In this document: in pieces, positions 16,264 to 26,736 of the stretch
How the letters are laid out: every line of letters begins with the position of its first letter
Position numbering within the stretch: position 1 is the stretch's first letter
From: Halopseudomonas pachastrellae
GTDB taxonomy: Bacteria; Pseudomonadota; Gammaproteobacteria; Pseudomonadales; Pseudomonadaceae
Reading direction: 5' to 3'
NCBI RefSeq assembly: GCF_900114765.1
Contig: NZ_FOUD01000011.1
Location: 78,281-142,280 of the forward strand
Length of the DNA: 64,000 nt
Position numbers and translations under genes: made by a program
The notes under the pieces: generated by a model
Database searches by the model: none
The model's input: the letters and a program-made list of their open reading frames with translations, nothing else
Told to the model about the DNA's origin: nothing

Positions 16264-18273
16264 TCAGCTGCCTTTGAGCATATCCCGCAGGTTGGATAGC
16301 GCGGCCTTGCCGCGGGCCTGTTTCTGCTCCACCGGGGCTTCTTCGCTGCCTTCCCACTCCAGATCCTCCGGCGGGATTTCATCCAGGAAGCGGCTGGGGG
16401 CGCAGTCGATGATTTCACCAAACTGCCGGCGCTTGGCGGCAAAGGTAAAGGCCAGGGTTTTGCGTGCGCGGGTGATACCCACGTAGGCGAGGCGGCGTTC
16501 TTCTTCGACGCTGTCGGCTTCGATACTGGAGCGGTGGGGCAGGATCTCTTCTTCCATGCCCATGATAAACACGTGCGGGTACTCCAGACCCTTGGAGGCG
16601 TGCAGGGTCATGAGCTGGACGCGGTCTGCGTCTTCTTCCTCTTCCTGGCGTTCGAGCATGTCACGCAGCACCAGCTTGGCAATGGCATCCTCGATGTTGC
16701 TCTCGCCGCTGTCGTCCTTCTCGAGAATGCTTTTGATCGAGTCGAGCAGGAACCAGACGTTGCCCATGCGCTTGGCAGCGATCTCGTCGCTGGAGCAGTT
16801 TTGGCGAATCCAGTTTTCGTAGTCCAGGTCCAGCACCATGCGCCGCAGGGTTTCAATCGGGTCGCCTTCGTAGCACTGCTTGCGGATACCGTCGAGCCAG
16901 GTGATGAAGCGCTGCAGCTTTTCGGTATAGCGGGCATCCAGCCGCTCGCCCAGGCCCATTTCGGTGCAGGCCTGGTACATGGTGATCTGGCGTTCGTTAG
17001 CGTAGGTGCCGAGTTTTTCCAGCGTGGCCGGGCCTATCTCGCGGCGCGGTACGTTGATCACCCGCAGCAGCGCGTTGTCGTCGTCCTGGTTGACCAGCAG
17101 GCGCAGGTAGGACATCAGGTCCTTGACCTCTTGCCGGCTGAAAAAGCTGGTGCCGCCAGACAGGTGATAAGGGATCTGGTGGTGCTGCAATTTCAGTTCG
17201 ATCAACCGCGCCTGGTGGTTGCCGCGATACAGAATGGCAAAGTCGCGCCAGGCACGTTTGTGCTGGTGGTGCTGATTCTGAATCTCGACCGCCACGCGCT
17301 CGGCTTCGGCCTCTTCATTGCGGCAGCGGATCACGCGCAGGGGCTCGCCGTAACCCAGTTCACTCCACAGCTGCTTTTCGAACACGTGGGGGTTGTTGGC
17401 AATCAGGGTGTTGGCTGCGCGCAGGATGCGGCTGGTGGAGCGGTAGTTCTGCTCCAGCATGACTACTTTGAGGTGCGGAAAGTCTTCTTTGAGCAGCGCC
17501 AGGTTTTCCGGGCGTGCGCCGCGCCAGGCGTAGATCGACTGGTCGTCGTCGCCCACCACGGTAAAGCGTGCCTGGGTGCCGACCAGCATTTTGACCAGCA
17601 GGTACTGGCTGGCGTTGGTGTCCTGGTATTCATCCACCAGCATGTAGCGAATGCGAAACTGCCATTTCTCCAGCACATCGGGGTTGTCGCGAAACAGCAC
17701 CACCGGGATCAGGATCAGGTCGTCAAAGTCCACCGCGTTGTAGGCCTTGAGCGTGCGCTGGTAGTGCATGTAGACGCTGGCGGCGGTCTGTTCCTGCGGG
17801 GTTTTGGCCTGGGCCAAGGCTTCGTCCGGCAGGATCAGGTCGTTCTTCCAGTTGGAGATTTGCGCCTGGATGCCTTCGATGCCGTCTTCGGCGCCGTAGT
17901 CCTTGTGCATCAAATCGGTAATCAGCGCTGTGGCATCCTGCTGATCGAAAATCGAGAAGCCGGGCTTGTAGCCCAGGCGCTGATGCTCCTTGCGGATGAT
18001 GTTCAGCCCCAGGTTGTGGAAGGTCGAGACGGTCAGGCCGCGGGCGTCGGGCCCGCGCAGCAATTGGCCAACCCGCTCTTTCATCTCGCGTGCGGCCTTG
18101 TTGGTAAAGGTCACGGCAATGATGTGCTGGGCGCGGATGCCACACTCTTTGACCAGATAGGCGATCTTGCGGGTGATCACGCTGGTCTTGCCGCTGCCGG
18201 CCCCGGCCAGAACCAGCAGCGGTCCGCTGATGTACTCGACGGCTTCCTGTTGGCGGGGGTTGAGGCGTGACAC
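16264..18273 (-). CDS. rep: ATP-dependent DNA helicase Rep
   Basis: A 669-residue superfamily 1A 3'-5' helicase that helps replication forks past obstacles. Motifs in order: Q-motif LNPRQQEAV (residue ~3), Walker A GAGSGKTS (~23), TFTNKAAREMKERV (Ia), DEYQDTN (Walker B, ~215), VGDDDQSIYAWRGA (III), EQNYRST (IV), and LMTLHASKGLEYPHVFIMG and VGITRARK (V-VI). Length and the start MSRLNPRQQ-like equal other Rep proteins. I therefore choose GTG 18273, with GGAG nine bases upstream, over the ATG at 18303. Confidence 0.93.
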   Translation of the reverse strand: MSRLNPRQQEAVEYISGPLLVLAGAGSGKTSVITRKIAYLVKECGIRAQHIIAVTFTNKAAREMKERVGQLLRGPDARGLTVSTFHNLGLNIIRKEHQRLGYKPGFSIFDQQDATALITDLMHKDYGAEDGIEGIQAQISNWKNDLILPDEALAQAKTPQEQTAASVYMHYQRTLKAYNAVDFDDLILIPVVLFRDNPDVLEKWQFRIRYMLVDEYQDTNASQYLLVKMLVGTQARFTVVGDDDQSIYAWRGARPENLALLKEDFPHLKVVMLEQNYRSTSRILRAANTLIANNPHVFEKQLWSELGYGEPLRVIRCRNEEAEAERVAVEIQNQHHQHKRAWRDFAILYRGNHQARLIELKLQHHQIPYHLSGGTSFFSRQEVKDLMSYLRLLVNQDDDNALLRVINVPRREIGPATLEKLGTYANERQITMYQACTEMGLGERLDARYTEKLQRFITWLDGIRKQCYEGDPIETLRRMVLDLDYENWIRQNCSSDEIAAKRMGNVWFLLDSIKSILEKDDSGESNIEDAIAKLVLRDMLERQEEEEDADRVQLMTLHASKGLEYPHVFIMGMEEEILPHRSSIEADSVEEERRLAYVGITRARKTLAFTFAAKRRQFGEIIDCAPSRFLDEIPPEDLEWEGSEEAPVEQKQARGKAALSNLRDMLKGS

Positions 18274-18569
18274 GGGGGTATCTCCGGAGGCTGAGGGCGG
18301 CAAATGGTAGCAGCTTCGTCGGCTGATCGGGTGCCGCCTATCAGTGAGACTTGGTTATTGGCGAGATATTCGCTATAACTTGCTTCACAAAAGTGCTGTA
18401 GATGCTTAAATTTTAAAGATTCTTTTATTGGAGATTACTCCCAGTCGACTGAATTTATCCCTGACTTGACGCCAGCCGGGCAAAAGACCCCGGCAAATCA
18501 AGCAGATAGCGGCCAGAGCCGGCATGGATACGACTGAGAGCCTTGTTCCAACCCAGGGGAGATCGCCGC

Positions 18570-20276
18570 TTGAGCGATGACAGACCACTACAGCGAGTTA
18601 TCTTGCTGGATACCGACCACGGCGCCTATGTGCAGCTGTGCCGTCGGCTTGCTGTGGTTGGTACCCTGCCGTTCAGTCTGGAGCGCGCCGAAGACTGGCA
18701 CCAGCTGCAAACCCGGATCGATCGGGGCGAGGTACAGGCGGTGCTGGCGCGTTCAGACAGCCTGGCCATGCTGCACGACTGCGGCGTGCCGGTTATTCAC
18801 CTGGCCAACGAGCCCGACTTTTCCAGCATCGGCAACGGCCTCAACGACACCCTGTGGGATCAATCCTCCGCCAGCGAAATCATCCGCTGCTGCCAGTACG
18901 CGATGGAGCGCCACCGCTTGCGCGGCGCGCTGGACCGAGCCGCCAGCTACGACCCGCTGACCGGTACCTGCAACCGTCAGATGCTGCAGGATCGCCTCAA
19001 GCAGGGCATGCGCCGGGCGCTGCGCAGCAATCAGCCGCTGGCGGTGTTCTGCGTTGATCTGGACAACTTTCGGCACGTTAACGACAGCCTAGGCCATAGC
19101 GCCGGTGATGCCATCATCTGCGAGGTGGTAGACCGCCTGCGCGCGGTGCTGCGCAACACCGATACCATCGGGCGCATGGGCAGTGACGAGTTTGCTCTGG
19201 TGATCGAGGACTACACCTCATCCAGCAACCTGTTGCAGATTGCCCAGAAGATCATCAACGAGCTGGCCGAGCCTTTTACCGTCAGCAACGAAGGCCTGCT
19301 GATGGGCTGCAGCGTCGGTATCGCGACCTATCCCGAGGGCGGTCAGACGGTCGACAGTCTGCTGCTGCACGCCAACCTGGCGATGCTGCAGGCCAAGGGG
19401 CAGCGCGGCTGCAGCTTTCACTTCTACGACGAGCGCATCAACCTGCAGGCGCACAGCCTGATCGAGTTTGAGTCGTCGCTGCGTCAGGCCCTGCGCCGTA
19501 ACGAGTTTGAGCTGCACTACCAGCCGCGGGTCGATCTGGGCAGTGGCCGCATTGTTGGCCTTGAAGGGTTGATTCGCTGGCGCCACCCGGAGCGGGGGTT
19601 GCTGGGGCCGGGCGAGTTTATTCCGCTGGCCGAGGAGACCGGCCTGATCGTGCCAATGGGCTACTGGGTGATCGCCCGCGCCTGCCACGATCTGGCGCGC
19701 ATGCAAAAGCGCGGTATGGCGCCGGTGCATGTGGCCGTGAACATGTCTTTCCGCCAGTTCCAGGACAGCCGGTTACTGTCCACCGTGCGCCGGCTGCTGG
19801 AGCGCACCGGTATTGACCCGCACTGGCTGGAGTTTGAGCTGACTGAAACCGCCGTCATGCAGCAACCCGAGCAGGTGCTGATGACCATGGACGGCATGAC
19901 CGGCCTGGGGCTGCGCTTTTCGCTGGATGACTTTGGTACCGGCTTCTCCTCCTTCGTTCACCTGCACAGCCTGCCCATCAACCTGCTGAAAATCGACCGC
20001 GGCTTCGTCAAGGCGATTGCCGAGCGCTCTGCCGACCGGCAGCTGGTTGGCGCGATGATCGAGATGGGGCACAGCCTGGGGCTGGAGGTAGTGGCCGAGG
20101 GCGTGGAGCAGCGCGAGCAGCTGGATATTCTGCGCAGTCTGGGCTGCGATCAGGTACAGGGGTTCTTTATCAGCCCGGCCTTGCCGTTCGATGAGCTGTG
20201 CTACTTCATGGATGCTTACCAGATGGGGCGCGATGCGTCGCCGAAGGAAAGTGGCGTCGTTCGCCTGATGCCCTGA
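18570..20276 (+). CDS. GGDEF-EAL protein, probable c-di-GMP phosphodiesterase
   Basis: About 568 residues: an N-terminal REC-like domain without clear phospho-acceptor (~1-120), a GGDEF domain (~135-290) and an EAL domain (~305-555). The cyclase signature reads RMGSDEF, not GGDEF, so synthesis is probably lost. The EAL signature reads LEGLIRW, a variant EGL, but the metal-site elements NMSFRQF, DDFGTGFSS and LLKIDRGFV are kept, so phosphodiesterase activity is likely. The start is a TTG with GGGGAG 8 bases upstream; an in-frame TTG at 18543 is less likely. Its position beside rep matches the Pseudomonas backbone order. Confidence 0.8.
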   Translation: MSDDRPLQRVILLDTDHGAYVQLCRRLAVVGTLPFSLERAEDWHQLQTRIDRGEVQAVLARSDSLAMLHDCGVPVIHLANEPDFSSIGNGLNDTLWDQSSASEIIRCCQYAMERHRLRGALDRAASYDPLTGTCNRQMLQDRLKQGMRRALRSNQPLAVFCVDLDNFRHVNDSLGHSAGDAIICEVVDRLRAVLRNTDTIGRMGSDEFALVIEDYTSSSNLLQIAQKIINELAEPFTVSNEGLLMGCSVGIATYPEGGQTVDSLLLHANLAMLQAKGQRGCSFHFYDERINLQAHSLIEFESSLRQALRRNEFELHYQPRVDLGSGRIVGLEGLIRWRHPERGLLGPGEFIPLAEETGLIVPMGYWVIARACHDLARMQKRGMAPVHVAVNMSFRQFQDSRLLSTVRRLLERTGIDPHWLEFELTETAVMQQPEQVLMTMDGMTGLGLRFSLDDFGTGFSSFVHLHSLPINLLKIDRGFVKAIAERSADRQLVGAMIEMGHSLGLEVVAEGVEQREQLDILRSLGCDQVQGFFISPALPFDELCYFMDAYQMGRDASPKESGVVRLMP

Positions 20277-20456
20277 GCGCATTCCCAAGGCCCCTGCGGG
20301 GCCTAAGCGTCTGGCTGCTGTGTTTTGCCCCTCAGAAAGATACAAGGCGACTGCCGGCACCGCTGTTGCCAGCGGGTTGGCACCGGCGCCGCCCTGTGTG
20401 GTTACTCTAGTTGTCTTTCCCGTTTTTGCCCGCCTTTGCCGCGCTGTTTGTCGGTT

Positions 20457-21980
20457 TTACCCCGGCGTCTGGCCGTTTTGCGGCTGTCGGTCCAGCTGGC
20501 GGTACTGCAATGCCTCGGCCAGGTGCGGGCGCTCCAGTGCCGGGCTTCCTGCCAGATCGGCCAGTGTGCGCGCCACCTTGAGCACCCGGTGGCTGGCCCG
20601 TCGCGACAGCCCCAGGCGCTCTACCGCCTGCTCCAGCCAGCGGCCATCTGTCTCGGTCAACGCGCAGTGTTGCTGTATGCCGGCCAGGTCCAGGTGGGCA
20701 TTCAGGCACTGCTGGCGCTGCTGCTGGGCCTGTCTTGCCGCTGCTACCTGGGCGGCGGCGGTGGCGGTGTCCGGTTTGCTGCGTCCGGTCTCGCCGGTCA
20801 GTTTGAAGGGCTCGTTGCGCATGGCCAGATGCAGGTCGATCCGGTCGAGCAGCGGGCCGGACAGCTTGCCCCGATAGCGCTGTATCTGTTCAGGGCTGCA
20901 ACGGCAGCGGCCAGAGGGGTCGCCCTGATAGCCGCAGGGGCAGGGGTTCATCGCCGCCACCAGTTGAAAGCGCGCCGGAAAGCGCAATTGCTCGCGGGCG
21001 CGGGCAACATGGATGCTGCCCGACTCCAGCGGCTCGCGCAGCGTCTCCAGTACCTTGCGATCAAACTCCGGCAGTTCATCCAGAAAAAGCACGCCGTTGT
21101 GTGCCTGGCTGACCTCGCCTGGGCGTGGGTGGCTGCCGCCGCCAACCAGCGCGGCAGCAGATGCACCATGGTGGGGCGCGCGGAATGGGCGGCCCGGCCA
21201 GGCCAGCAGTGGCGTGCGTTCGCAGACGGATTGAATGGCCGCAACTTCCAGCGCTTCCTGCTCCCGCAGGGGCGGCAGGATGCCGGGCAGGCGGCTCGCC
21301 AGCAGCGTTTTGCCGGTGCCGGGCGGGCCGAATAACAGCAGGTTGTGCCCGCCGGCGGCGGCCACAATCAGTGCTCGTTTGGCCTGCTCCTGGCCCTGCA
21401 CCTCGGCCAGCTCGGCTACCGCCGGCGGTGGCGGTGCGGTGACCTCGGGCAGCGCCGGCAGTGATTCCTCGCCGCGCAGGTGGGCACACAGGGCCAGCAG
21501 ATGCTCGGCGGCAATCAGCTCGACCCCTTCAACCAGGGCGGCCTCGGTAGCGTTGGCGCGCGGCAGGATCAGCCGGCGCCCGGCTTCACGGCAGGCCAGT
21601 GCCACGGGCAGCACGCCCTGCACCGGCCGCAGCTCACCCGACAGGGCCAGCTCGCCGATGCATTCGCAGTCTTGCAGCGCCGTGGCGGGTATCTGGCCGC
21701 TGGCTGCGAGCAAGCCGAGGGCGATGGCCAGATCAAAGCGGCCACCCTCTTTGGGCAGGTCGGCAGGGGCCAGGCTGATGGTAATGCGGCGGCTGCCCGG
21801 AAACTCCAGCTGGGCGTTTTGCAGGGCGCTGCGTACGCGGTCTTTGCTTTCGCGCACGGCGGTTTCCGGCAGCCCAACCAGAGTCAGGCTGGGCATGCCG
21901 TTGGCCAGGTGTACTTCAACGCTGACAGCGGGGGCGTCGATACCCAGGCGGGCGCGACTATGAACAATAGCCAGGGACAT
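20457..21980 (-). CDS. comM: ComM/YifB family Mg-chelatase-like AAA+ ATPase
   Basis: A 507-residue protein. The N-terminal ChlI-type domain (MSLAIVHSRARLGIDAPAVS, then GLPETAVRESKDRVRSAL) leads to an AAA+ core with Walker A GPPGTGKTLLAS (~220) and Walker B LFLDELPEF (~305). The C-terminal Mg_chelatase_C domain (GPLLDRIDLHL ... LGLSRRASHRVLKVARTLADL) completes it. The ComM group promotes branch migration during natural transformation in other Gammaproteobacteria. Start ATG 21980 is preceded by AGGAGTGATC. It is followed on the same strand by no close gene; ubiK lies 47 bases upstream. Confidence 0.92.
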   Translation of the reverse strand: MSLAIVHSRARLGIDAPAVSVEVHLANGMPSLTLVGLPETAVRESKDRVRSALQNAQLEFPGSRRITISLAPADLPKEGGRFDLAIALGLLAASGQIPATALQDCECIGELALSGELRPVQGVLPVALACREAGRRLILPRANATEAALVEGVELIAAEHLLALCAHLRGEESLPALPEVTAPPPPAVAELAEVQGQEQAKRALIVAAAGGHNLLLFGPPGTGKTLLASRLPGILPPLREQEALEVAAIQSVCERTPLLAWPGRPFRAPHHGASAAALVGGGSHPRPGEVSQAHNGVLFLDELPEFDRKVLETLREPLESGSIHVARAREQLRFPARFQLVAAMNPCPCGYQGDPSGRCRCSPEQIQRYRGKLSGPLLDRIDLHLAMRNEPFKLTGETGRSKPDTATAAAQVAAARQAQQQRQQCLNAHLDLAGIQQHCALTETDGRWLEQAVERLGLSRRASHRVLKVARTLADLAGSPALERPHLAEALQYRQLDRQPQNGQTPG

Positions 21981-22027
21981 GATCACTCCTTGATCAGTGT
22001 GGCCTGATACTGCCAAGGGTCAGGCGG

Positions 22028-22273
22028 TTACTGCGTTTTTGCTTCCAGCTCGCTGACGCGCTTTTCCAGCGCTTCGAGTCGTTCGCGGGTGCGCATCAGC
22101 ACCGCCTGCTGGGTTTCAAATTCGTCCCGGCTGACCACATCCAGCTTGGACAGGGCGCTCTGCAGCAGGGCCTTGAGGTGTTTTTCCACCTCTGGGCCGG
22201 GCAGTCCACCTTCATTCATCAGCAGGCGCGAGGCCTGGGCGCTGAGGGTATCAATCACCAGTTTGTGCAGCAT
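22028..22273 (-). CDS. ubiK: Ubiquinone biosynthesis accessory factor UbiK
   Basis: An 81-residue protein of the YqiC/BMFP family. The N-terminal amphipathic part (MLHKLVIDTLSAQASRLL) is followed by a trimeric coiled coil rich in Glu/Leu heptads (RDEFETQQAVLMRTRERLEALEKRVSELEAKTQ). UbiK helps the Ubi lipid-binding complex in aerobic ubiquinone synthesis. The start at MLHKLV is fixed by family length; the upstream in-frame extension is not conserved-looking. It is divergent from the glnK promoter region. Confidence 0.9.
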   Translation of the reverse strand: MLHKLVIDTLSAQASRLLMNEGGLPGPEVEKHLKALLQSALSKLDVVSRDEFETQQAVLMRTRERLEALEKRVSELEAKTQ

Positions 22274-22394
22274 GGGGCGAGTCTCTGCGGGCTGTGCATG
22301 GGACGACGGCCACGGGGCCGATGGGCGGGCAGTGTAGCACGCTCGGGTTCTCGCGCCGCACTTGTGCGTCCGCTGTGCACGCGCACCACGGCTA

Positions 22395-22411
22395 TGCACT
22401 ATCCTGGTGCA
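22395..22411 (+). promoter_or_regulatory. NtrC (NRI) binding site upstream of glnK-amtB
   Basis: The sequence TGCACT-ATCCT-GGTGCA matches the NtrC consensus TGCACC-N5-GGTGCA at all but one position. It lies about 90 bases upstream of a sigma-54 -12 element, a suitable enhancer distance. Confidence 0.8.
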
Positions 22412-22485
22412 TGAAAGGCGTTCTGTTGTTGGGCTTTGAGCGCCTCTGTTTTGTAACTAGTTGAATTTTATGTAAAAAAATAAAT

Positions 22486-22501
22486 TGGCAGAGTTTCTGC
22501 A
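22486..22501 (+). promoter_or_regulatory. Sigma-54 promoter for the glnK-amtB transcript
   Basis: TGGCAGAGTTTCTGCA has GG and GC separated by exactly 10 bases and close matches to the -24 (TGGCAC) and -12 (TTGCA) elements. Together with the upstream NtrC site it predicts induction at nitrogen limitation. The transcript would begin near 22512, leaving a ~340-base leader before glnK. Confidence 0.8.
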
Positions 22502-22597
22502 AAGCATGCTGCAGCTGATTCCAACAGTGAACCCCATAACGGGGCACGCCGTTGGCGCACAGCCAGAATCGTGAGCGATCACATCGGGAGCACAATA

Positions 22598-22795
22598 ATG
22601 AAGCGATTGACCCTGGCAGGTTTGACCCACGCCGCGCTGCTCGCCAGCGACGACACCCGGGCGCTGCCAGTGGGGGCAGGGAAGCATTTGATCTCTGCCT
22701 GTGTCGAGATGGGTGCGCCGGCATGTGCAGGGCGTGTCGGCGATTCTGACGACTGCGACAGCACTTTTGGTTTGTCCGTTTCTAAAAGCCTCTAA
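22598..22795 (+). CDS. Small ORF in the glnK leader (65 aa)
   Basis: An open frame of 65 residues starting MKRLTLAGLTHAALLASDDT, with GGGAGC before the ATG. The start resembles a weak signal peptide; the rest holds three cysteines (SACVEMGAPAC, DDCDS). It lies between the NtrC-dependent promoter and glnK, so it would be nitrogen-regulated if real. I recognise no family, and codon statistics cannot be judged at this length. It may instead be part of a structured leader. Confidence 0.4.
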   Translation: MKRLTLAGLTHAALLASDDTRALPVGAGKHLISACVEMGAPACAGRVGDSDDCDSTFGLSVSKSL

Positions 22796-22805
22796 CTCGG
22801 CATAG

Positions 22806-23189
<384 letters not shown>

Positions 23190-23241
23190 CCGCAGGTCGT
23201 TTTTCAGACTGCAGTAAACAAGCCTATATGGGGGGCTTAAA

Positions 23242-24492
<1,251 letters not shown>

Positions 24493-24518
24493 TCGCTGAC
24501 TGAGAACTCGCAACACCA

Positions 24519-24550
24519 AACGGGGCGCCCATCGGGCGCCCCGTTTTTTT
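24519..24550 (+). terminator. Terminator of glnK-amtB
   Basis: A perfect GC-rich stem CGGGGCGCCC / GGGCGCCCCG with loop ATC is followed by eight T. This is a textbook intrinsic terminator. Confidence 0.93.
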
Positions 24551-24654
24551 TGCGTATGCGGTAGCGCCGCGCGCCTGGGAGGCCTGAGCTCCGGCTCGGC
24601 CTTGGTGGTGCAGGGAGTGGCGTTGGTCGAGCAGGCCAAGCCCTGCCGGTGGTC

Positions 24655-24698
24655 TTACCTATGTGGCCGGTTTGATGTGTAACCCATGTGCCCGGTTA
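24655..24698. mobile_element. Possible insertion-sequence end remnant (IS21-like multiple terminal repeat)
   Basis: Two tandem related motifs, TTACCTATGTGGCCGGTTT (24655-24673) and TAACCCATGTGCCCGGTTA (24680-24698), lie six bases apart in gene-free DNA just past the amtB terminator. Repeated motifs of this style occur at the ends of IS21-family elements, but no transposase is present. It sits at the left edge of the accessory block. Confidence 0.3.
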
Positions 24699-24749
24699 GT
24701 ACCTGATGGGGATGGTGTGGGCTGTGCGGTGTGAGAGCTGCCGGGAGGG

Positions 24750-26093
24750 CTAGGTCTGGATCGGGATATCGACTCGCACCAGCAACCCGCCCAATTGGCT
24801 GACGCCAAACTGCACCGTGCCCTGATAGCGCGCTGCCAGGTCGCGGACAATGGCGAGGCCCAGGCCGTGGCCGGGCATCTGCTGATCCAGCCGCCAGCCG
24901 CGGGTGCCGAGCTGATCGCGCTCCTCGGCCGGTACGCCCGGGCCGTTATCTTCGATGCTCAGGGTACGCACGTCGCCTTGCTCGCTTAGTTGAACGCGCA
25001 CGCGGCTTTGTGCCCATTTGCCCGCGTTATCGGCGAGGTTGCCCAGCAATTCGCTGAAGTCCTGCTCGTCAATTGGCCAGCGGGCGTTGTCGGGCAGCGT
25101 GCAGTCCAGTTCAAACTCGACGTTGTTGTGCAGGCGGCCGAGCATCCACAGCAGCTCCCTGGTCTGCTCCAGTGGCAGGCAGCTGGCTCCGGCCAGTGGG
25201 CCGCCGGATTGGCTGGCGTGCAGGCTGCTGTCGAGCTGACGGCTGATGTCGTCCAGTCGCTGGCTGATCTGGCTGCGGGCCTCGGGTGTGATGGGCTGCT
25301 CGCTGCTGACCAACTGGTTGATCGCCGCAATCGGGGTTTTGATTCGGTGAGACAGGTTGGCGTTGGCTTCGCGCACTTTCTGCAGGCGGTGCTGCAGGGT
25401 GTCGAGCAACTGGTTCAACTGAGCGATAAGGCCGCTGAACTCCTGTGGCACCGTATCGCTAAGCCGTTGCAGTTTGCCCTGCTTGAGCGCTTTCAAGTCG
25501 TGCTGCAGCTGGCGCACGGGGCGCATCGACAGCTGCACCGCGAGCAGGATCAGCGCAAACAGCACCACCAGCAGGCCGATGGCAACTGCTGCGGTCCACA
25601 GGTGCAGTTCATGGGTGCCGGCCTGCAGGCGGCTGTAGTCCTCGGCGGCAACGATGGTGACGGCGGTGCCGCCGATCTCGCGTTCCGCCCGCCACGCCAT
25701 ATAGCGATGGGCCTGCGTGTCGCCGGCGGGGGTGCCGTGCAGCTCGATCAGCCCTTGCTCTGGCAAGTCGAGCCAGGGCTGCAGCATGGCGGACCACTGT
25801 GGATGGGAGAGCCGTGTCTGGTCGCCAAAGCGGATGGCAAACAGGTGGTGCGACATGGCGCCAAAGTAGTTGCTGTCCAGCGTCTGCAAGCCGCCGCCAT
25901 TGGTCAGCTGTTGTTCGATCAGCGTGATTTCCTGCTGTAGCCGTTCTTCGACAAAGTCGCGGGACATGCGGTCCAGCAGCGCCCCATGCAGATACCAGGC
26001 GAGCAGCATAAACAGCGTGGCAAAGGGCAGCAGCCAGAGCAGCAGGGTGGTGCGGATCGAGCGGCTGCGCTCAGTCTTCGGCGGTAAAGACAT
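24750..26093 (-). CDS. Membrane sensor histidine kinase
   Basis: A 447-residue kinase: TM1 at ~15-37, a periplasmic domain (~38-170), TM2 at ~172-192, HAMP-like linker, then HisKA with the phospho-acceptor in ANLSHRIKTPIAAI (~255). The HATPase follows, with N box LLGNLADNAGKWA, G1 IEDNGPGVP and G2 GHGLGLAI. It is of the PhoQ/QseC-like OmpR-partner class. It overlaps the preceding response-regulator gene by 23 bases. That partner has lost its first receiver segment, so the pair may be non-functional although the kinase itself looks whole. Stimulus unknown. Confidence 0.85.
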   Translation of the reverse strand: MSLPPKTERSRSIRTTLLLWLLPFATLFMLLAWYLHGALLDRMSRDFVEERLQQEITLIEQQLTNGGGLQTLDSNYFGAMSHHLFAIRFGDQTRLSHPQWSAMLQPWLDLPEQGLIELHGTPAGDTQAHRYMAWRAEREIGGTAVTIVAAEDYSRLQAGTHELHLWTAAVAIGLLVVLFALILLAVQLSMRPVRQLQHDLKALKQGKLQRLSDTVPQEFSGLIAQLNQLLDTLQHRLQKVREANANLSHRIKTPIAAINQLVSSEQPITPEARSQISQRLDDISRQLDSSLHASQSGGPLAGASCLPLEQTRELLWMLGRLHNNVEFELDCTLPDNARWPIDEQDFSELLGNLADNAGKWAQSRVRVQLSEQGDVRTLSIEDNGPGVPAEERDQLGTRGWRLDQQMPGHGLGLAIVRDLAARYQGTVQFGVSQLGGLLVRVDIPIQT

Positions 26094-26736
26094 AGCCTTG
26101 CCCTCGCTGGGTTTTGATGGCGTTGCGGCCGATCAGCAGGCGCAGCCTGCGGATGTAGGTCTCGATGGTGTTGAGCGTGGGCTCGGCATCCAGGTTGTAG
26201 AGCTGCTCCAGCAACGCCTCTTTTGGATGCAGGCGATTGGGGCGGCTCATCAGGCAGCGCAGCAGGCGAAACTCGGTGCCGGTCAGCGGGTGCCACTCGC
26301 CGTCGGGGCTACGCACGCGCTGGCGCTCTTCGTCGAGCAGGTAGTTACCCGCCTGAATCTGTGTATGACTACGGCCCTCGCTGCGGCGCAGCAGCGCCTG
26401 CAAGCGCGCCAGCAGCTCTTCCGGGTGAAAGGGCTTGGTCAGGTAGTCGTCGGCACCGGCCTTGAGGCCATTGACCTTGTCCTGCCAGCGGTCGCGGGCG
26501 GTCAGCAGCAGAATCGGCAGGTCACGCCCGGCATCGCGCCAGCGTGCCAGCAGCTGCAGACCGTCACCGTCGGGCAGACCGATATCCAGCACGATCAATC
26601 GGTAGTCTTCCTGCTGCGCCAACTGGTCTGCGGTGATGGCCGAGCCGGTCGCATCCACGGCAAAGCCAGCCTGGCTGTCAATTCTGCGTCCGTTGGTGGG
26701 CCTTTCAGCAACAGGAGATACACGCATGAATCGCAC
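26071..26736 (-). pseudogene. OmpR-family response regulator, 5'-truncated
   Basis: Family similarity starts abruptly at QAGFAVDATGS (base ~26673). The rest of the receiver (phospho-acceptor Asp in IVLDIGLPDGDG, Thr in LLTARD, Lys in YLTKPF) and the C-terminal winged helix (GTEFRLLRCLM ... NTIETYIRRLR ... RGQGYVF) are intact. The first ~25 receiver residues, including strand beta-1 and the conserved Glu/Asp pair that binds Mg, are missing. The open frame runs on into unrelated sequence overlapping the start of the divergent copper operon. Without the acidic pair, phosphorylation should fail. It was probably cut when the copper module arrived. Confidence 0.75.

Noticed and set aside
16534..18270. 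Long open frame antisense to rep (over 570 codons)
   Set aside because: High-GC codon bias creates long antisense frames; rep carries all helicase motifs and the antisense product has no recognisable motif.
18274..18569. Possible c-di-GMP (GEMM) riboswitch before the GGDEF-EAL gene
   Set aside because: A GCCGGG/CCCCGGC hairpin is present, but the GEMM core motifs are missing.
20281..20456. Possible small gene between the EAL gene and comM
   Set aside because: Open frames there are extensions of out-of-frame reading through comM without a ribosome site; only a GGCCCC/GGGGCC hairpin is seen.
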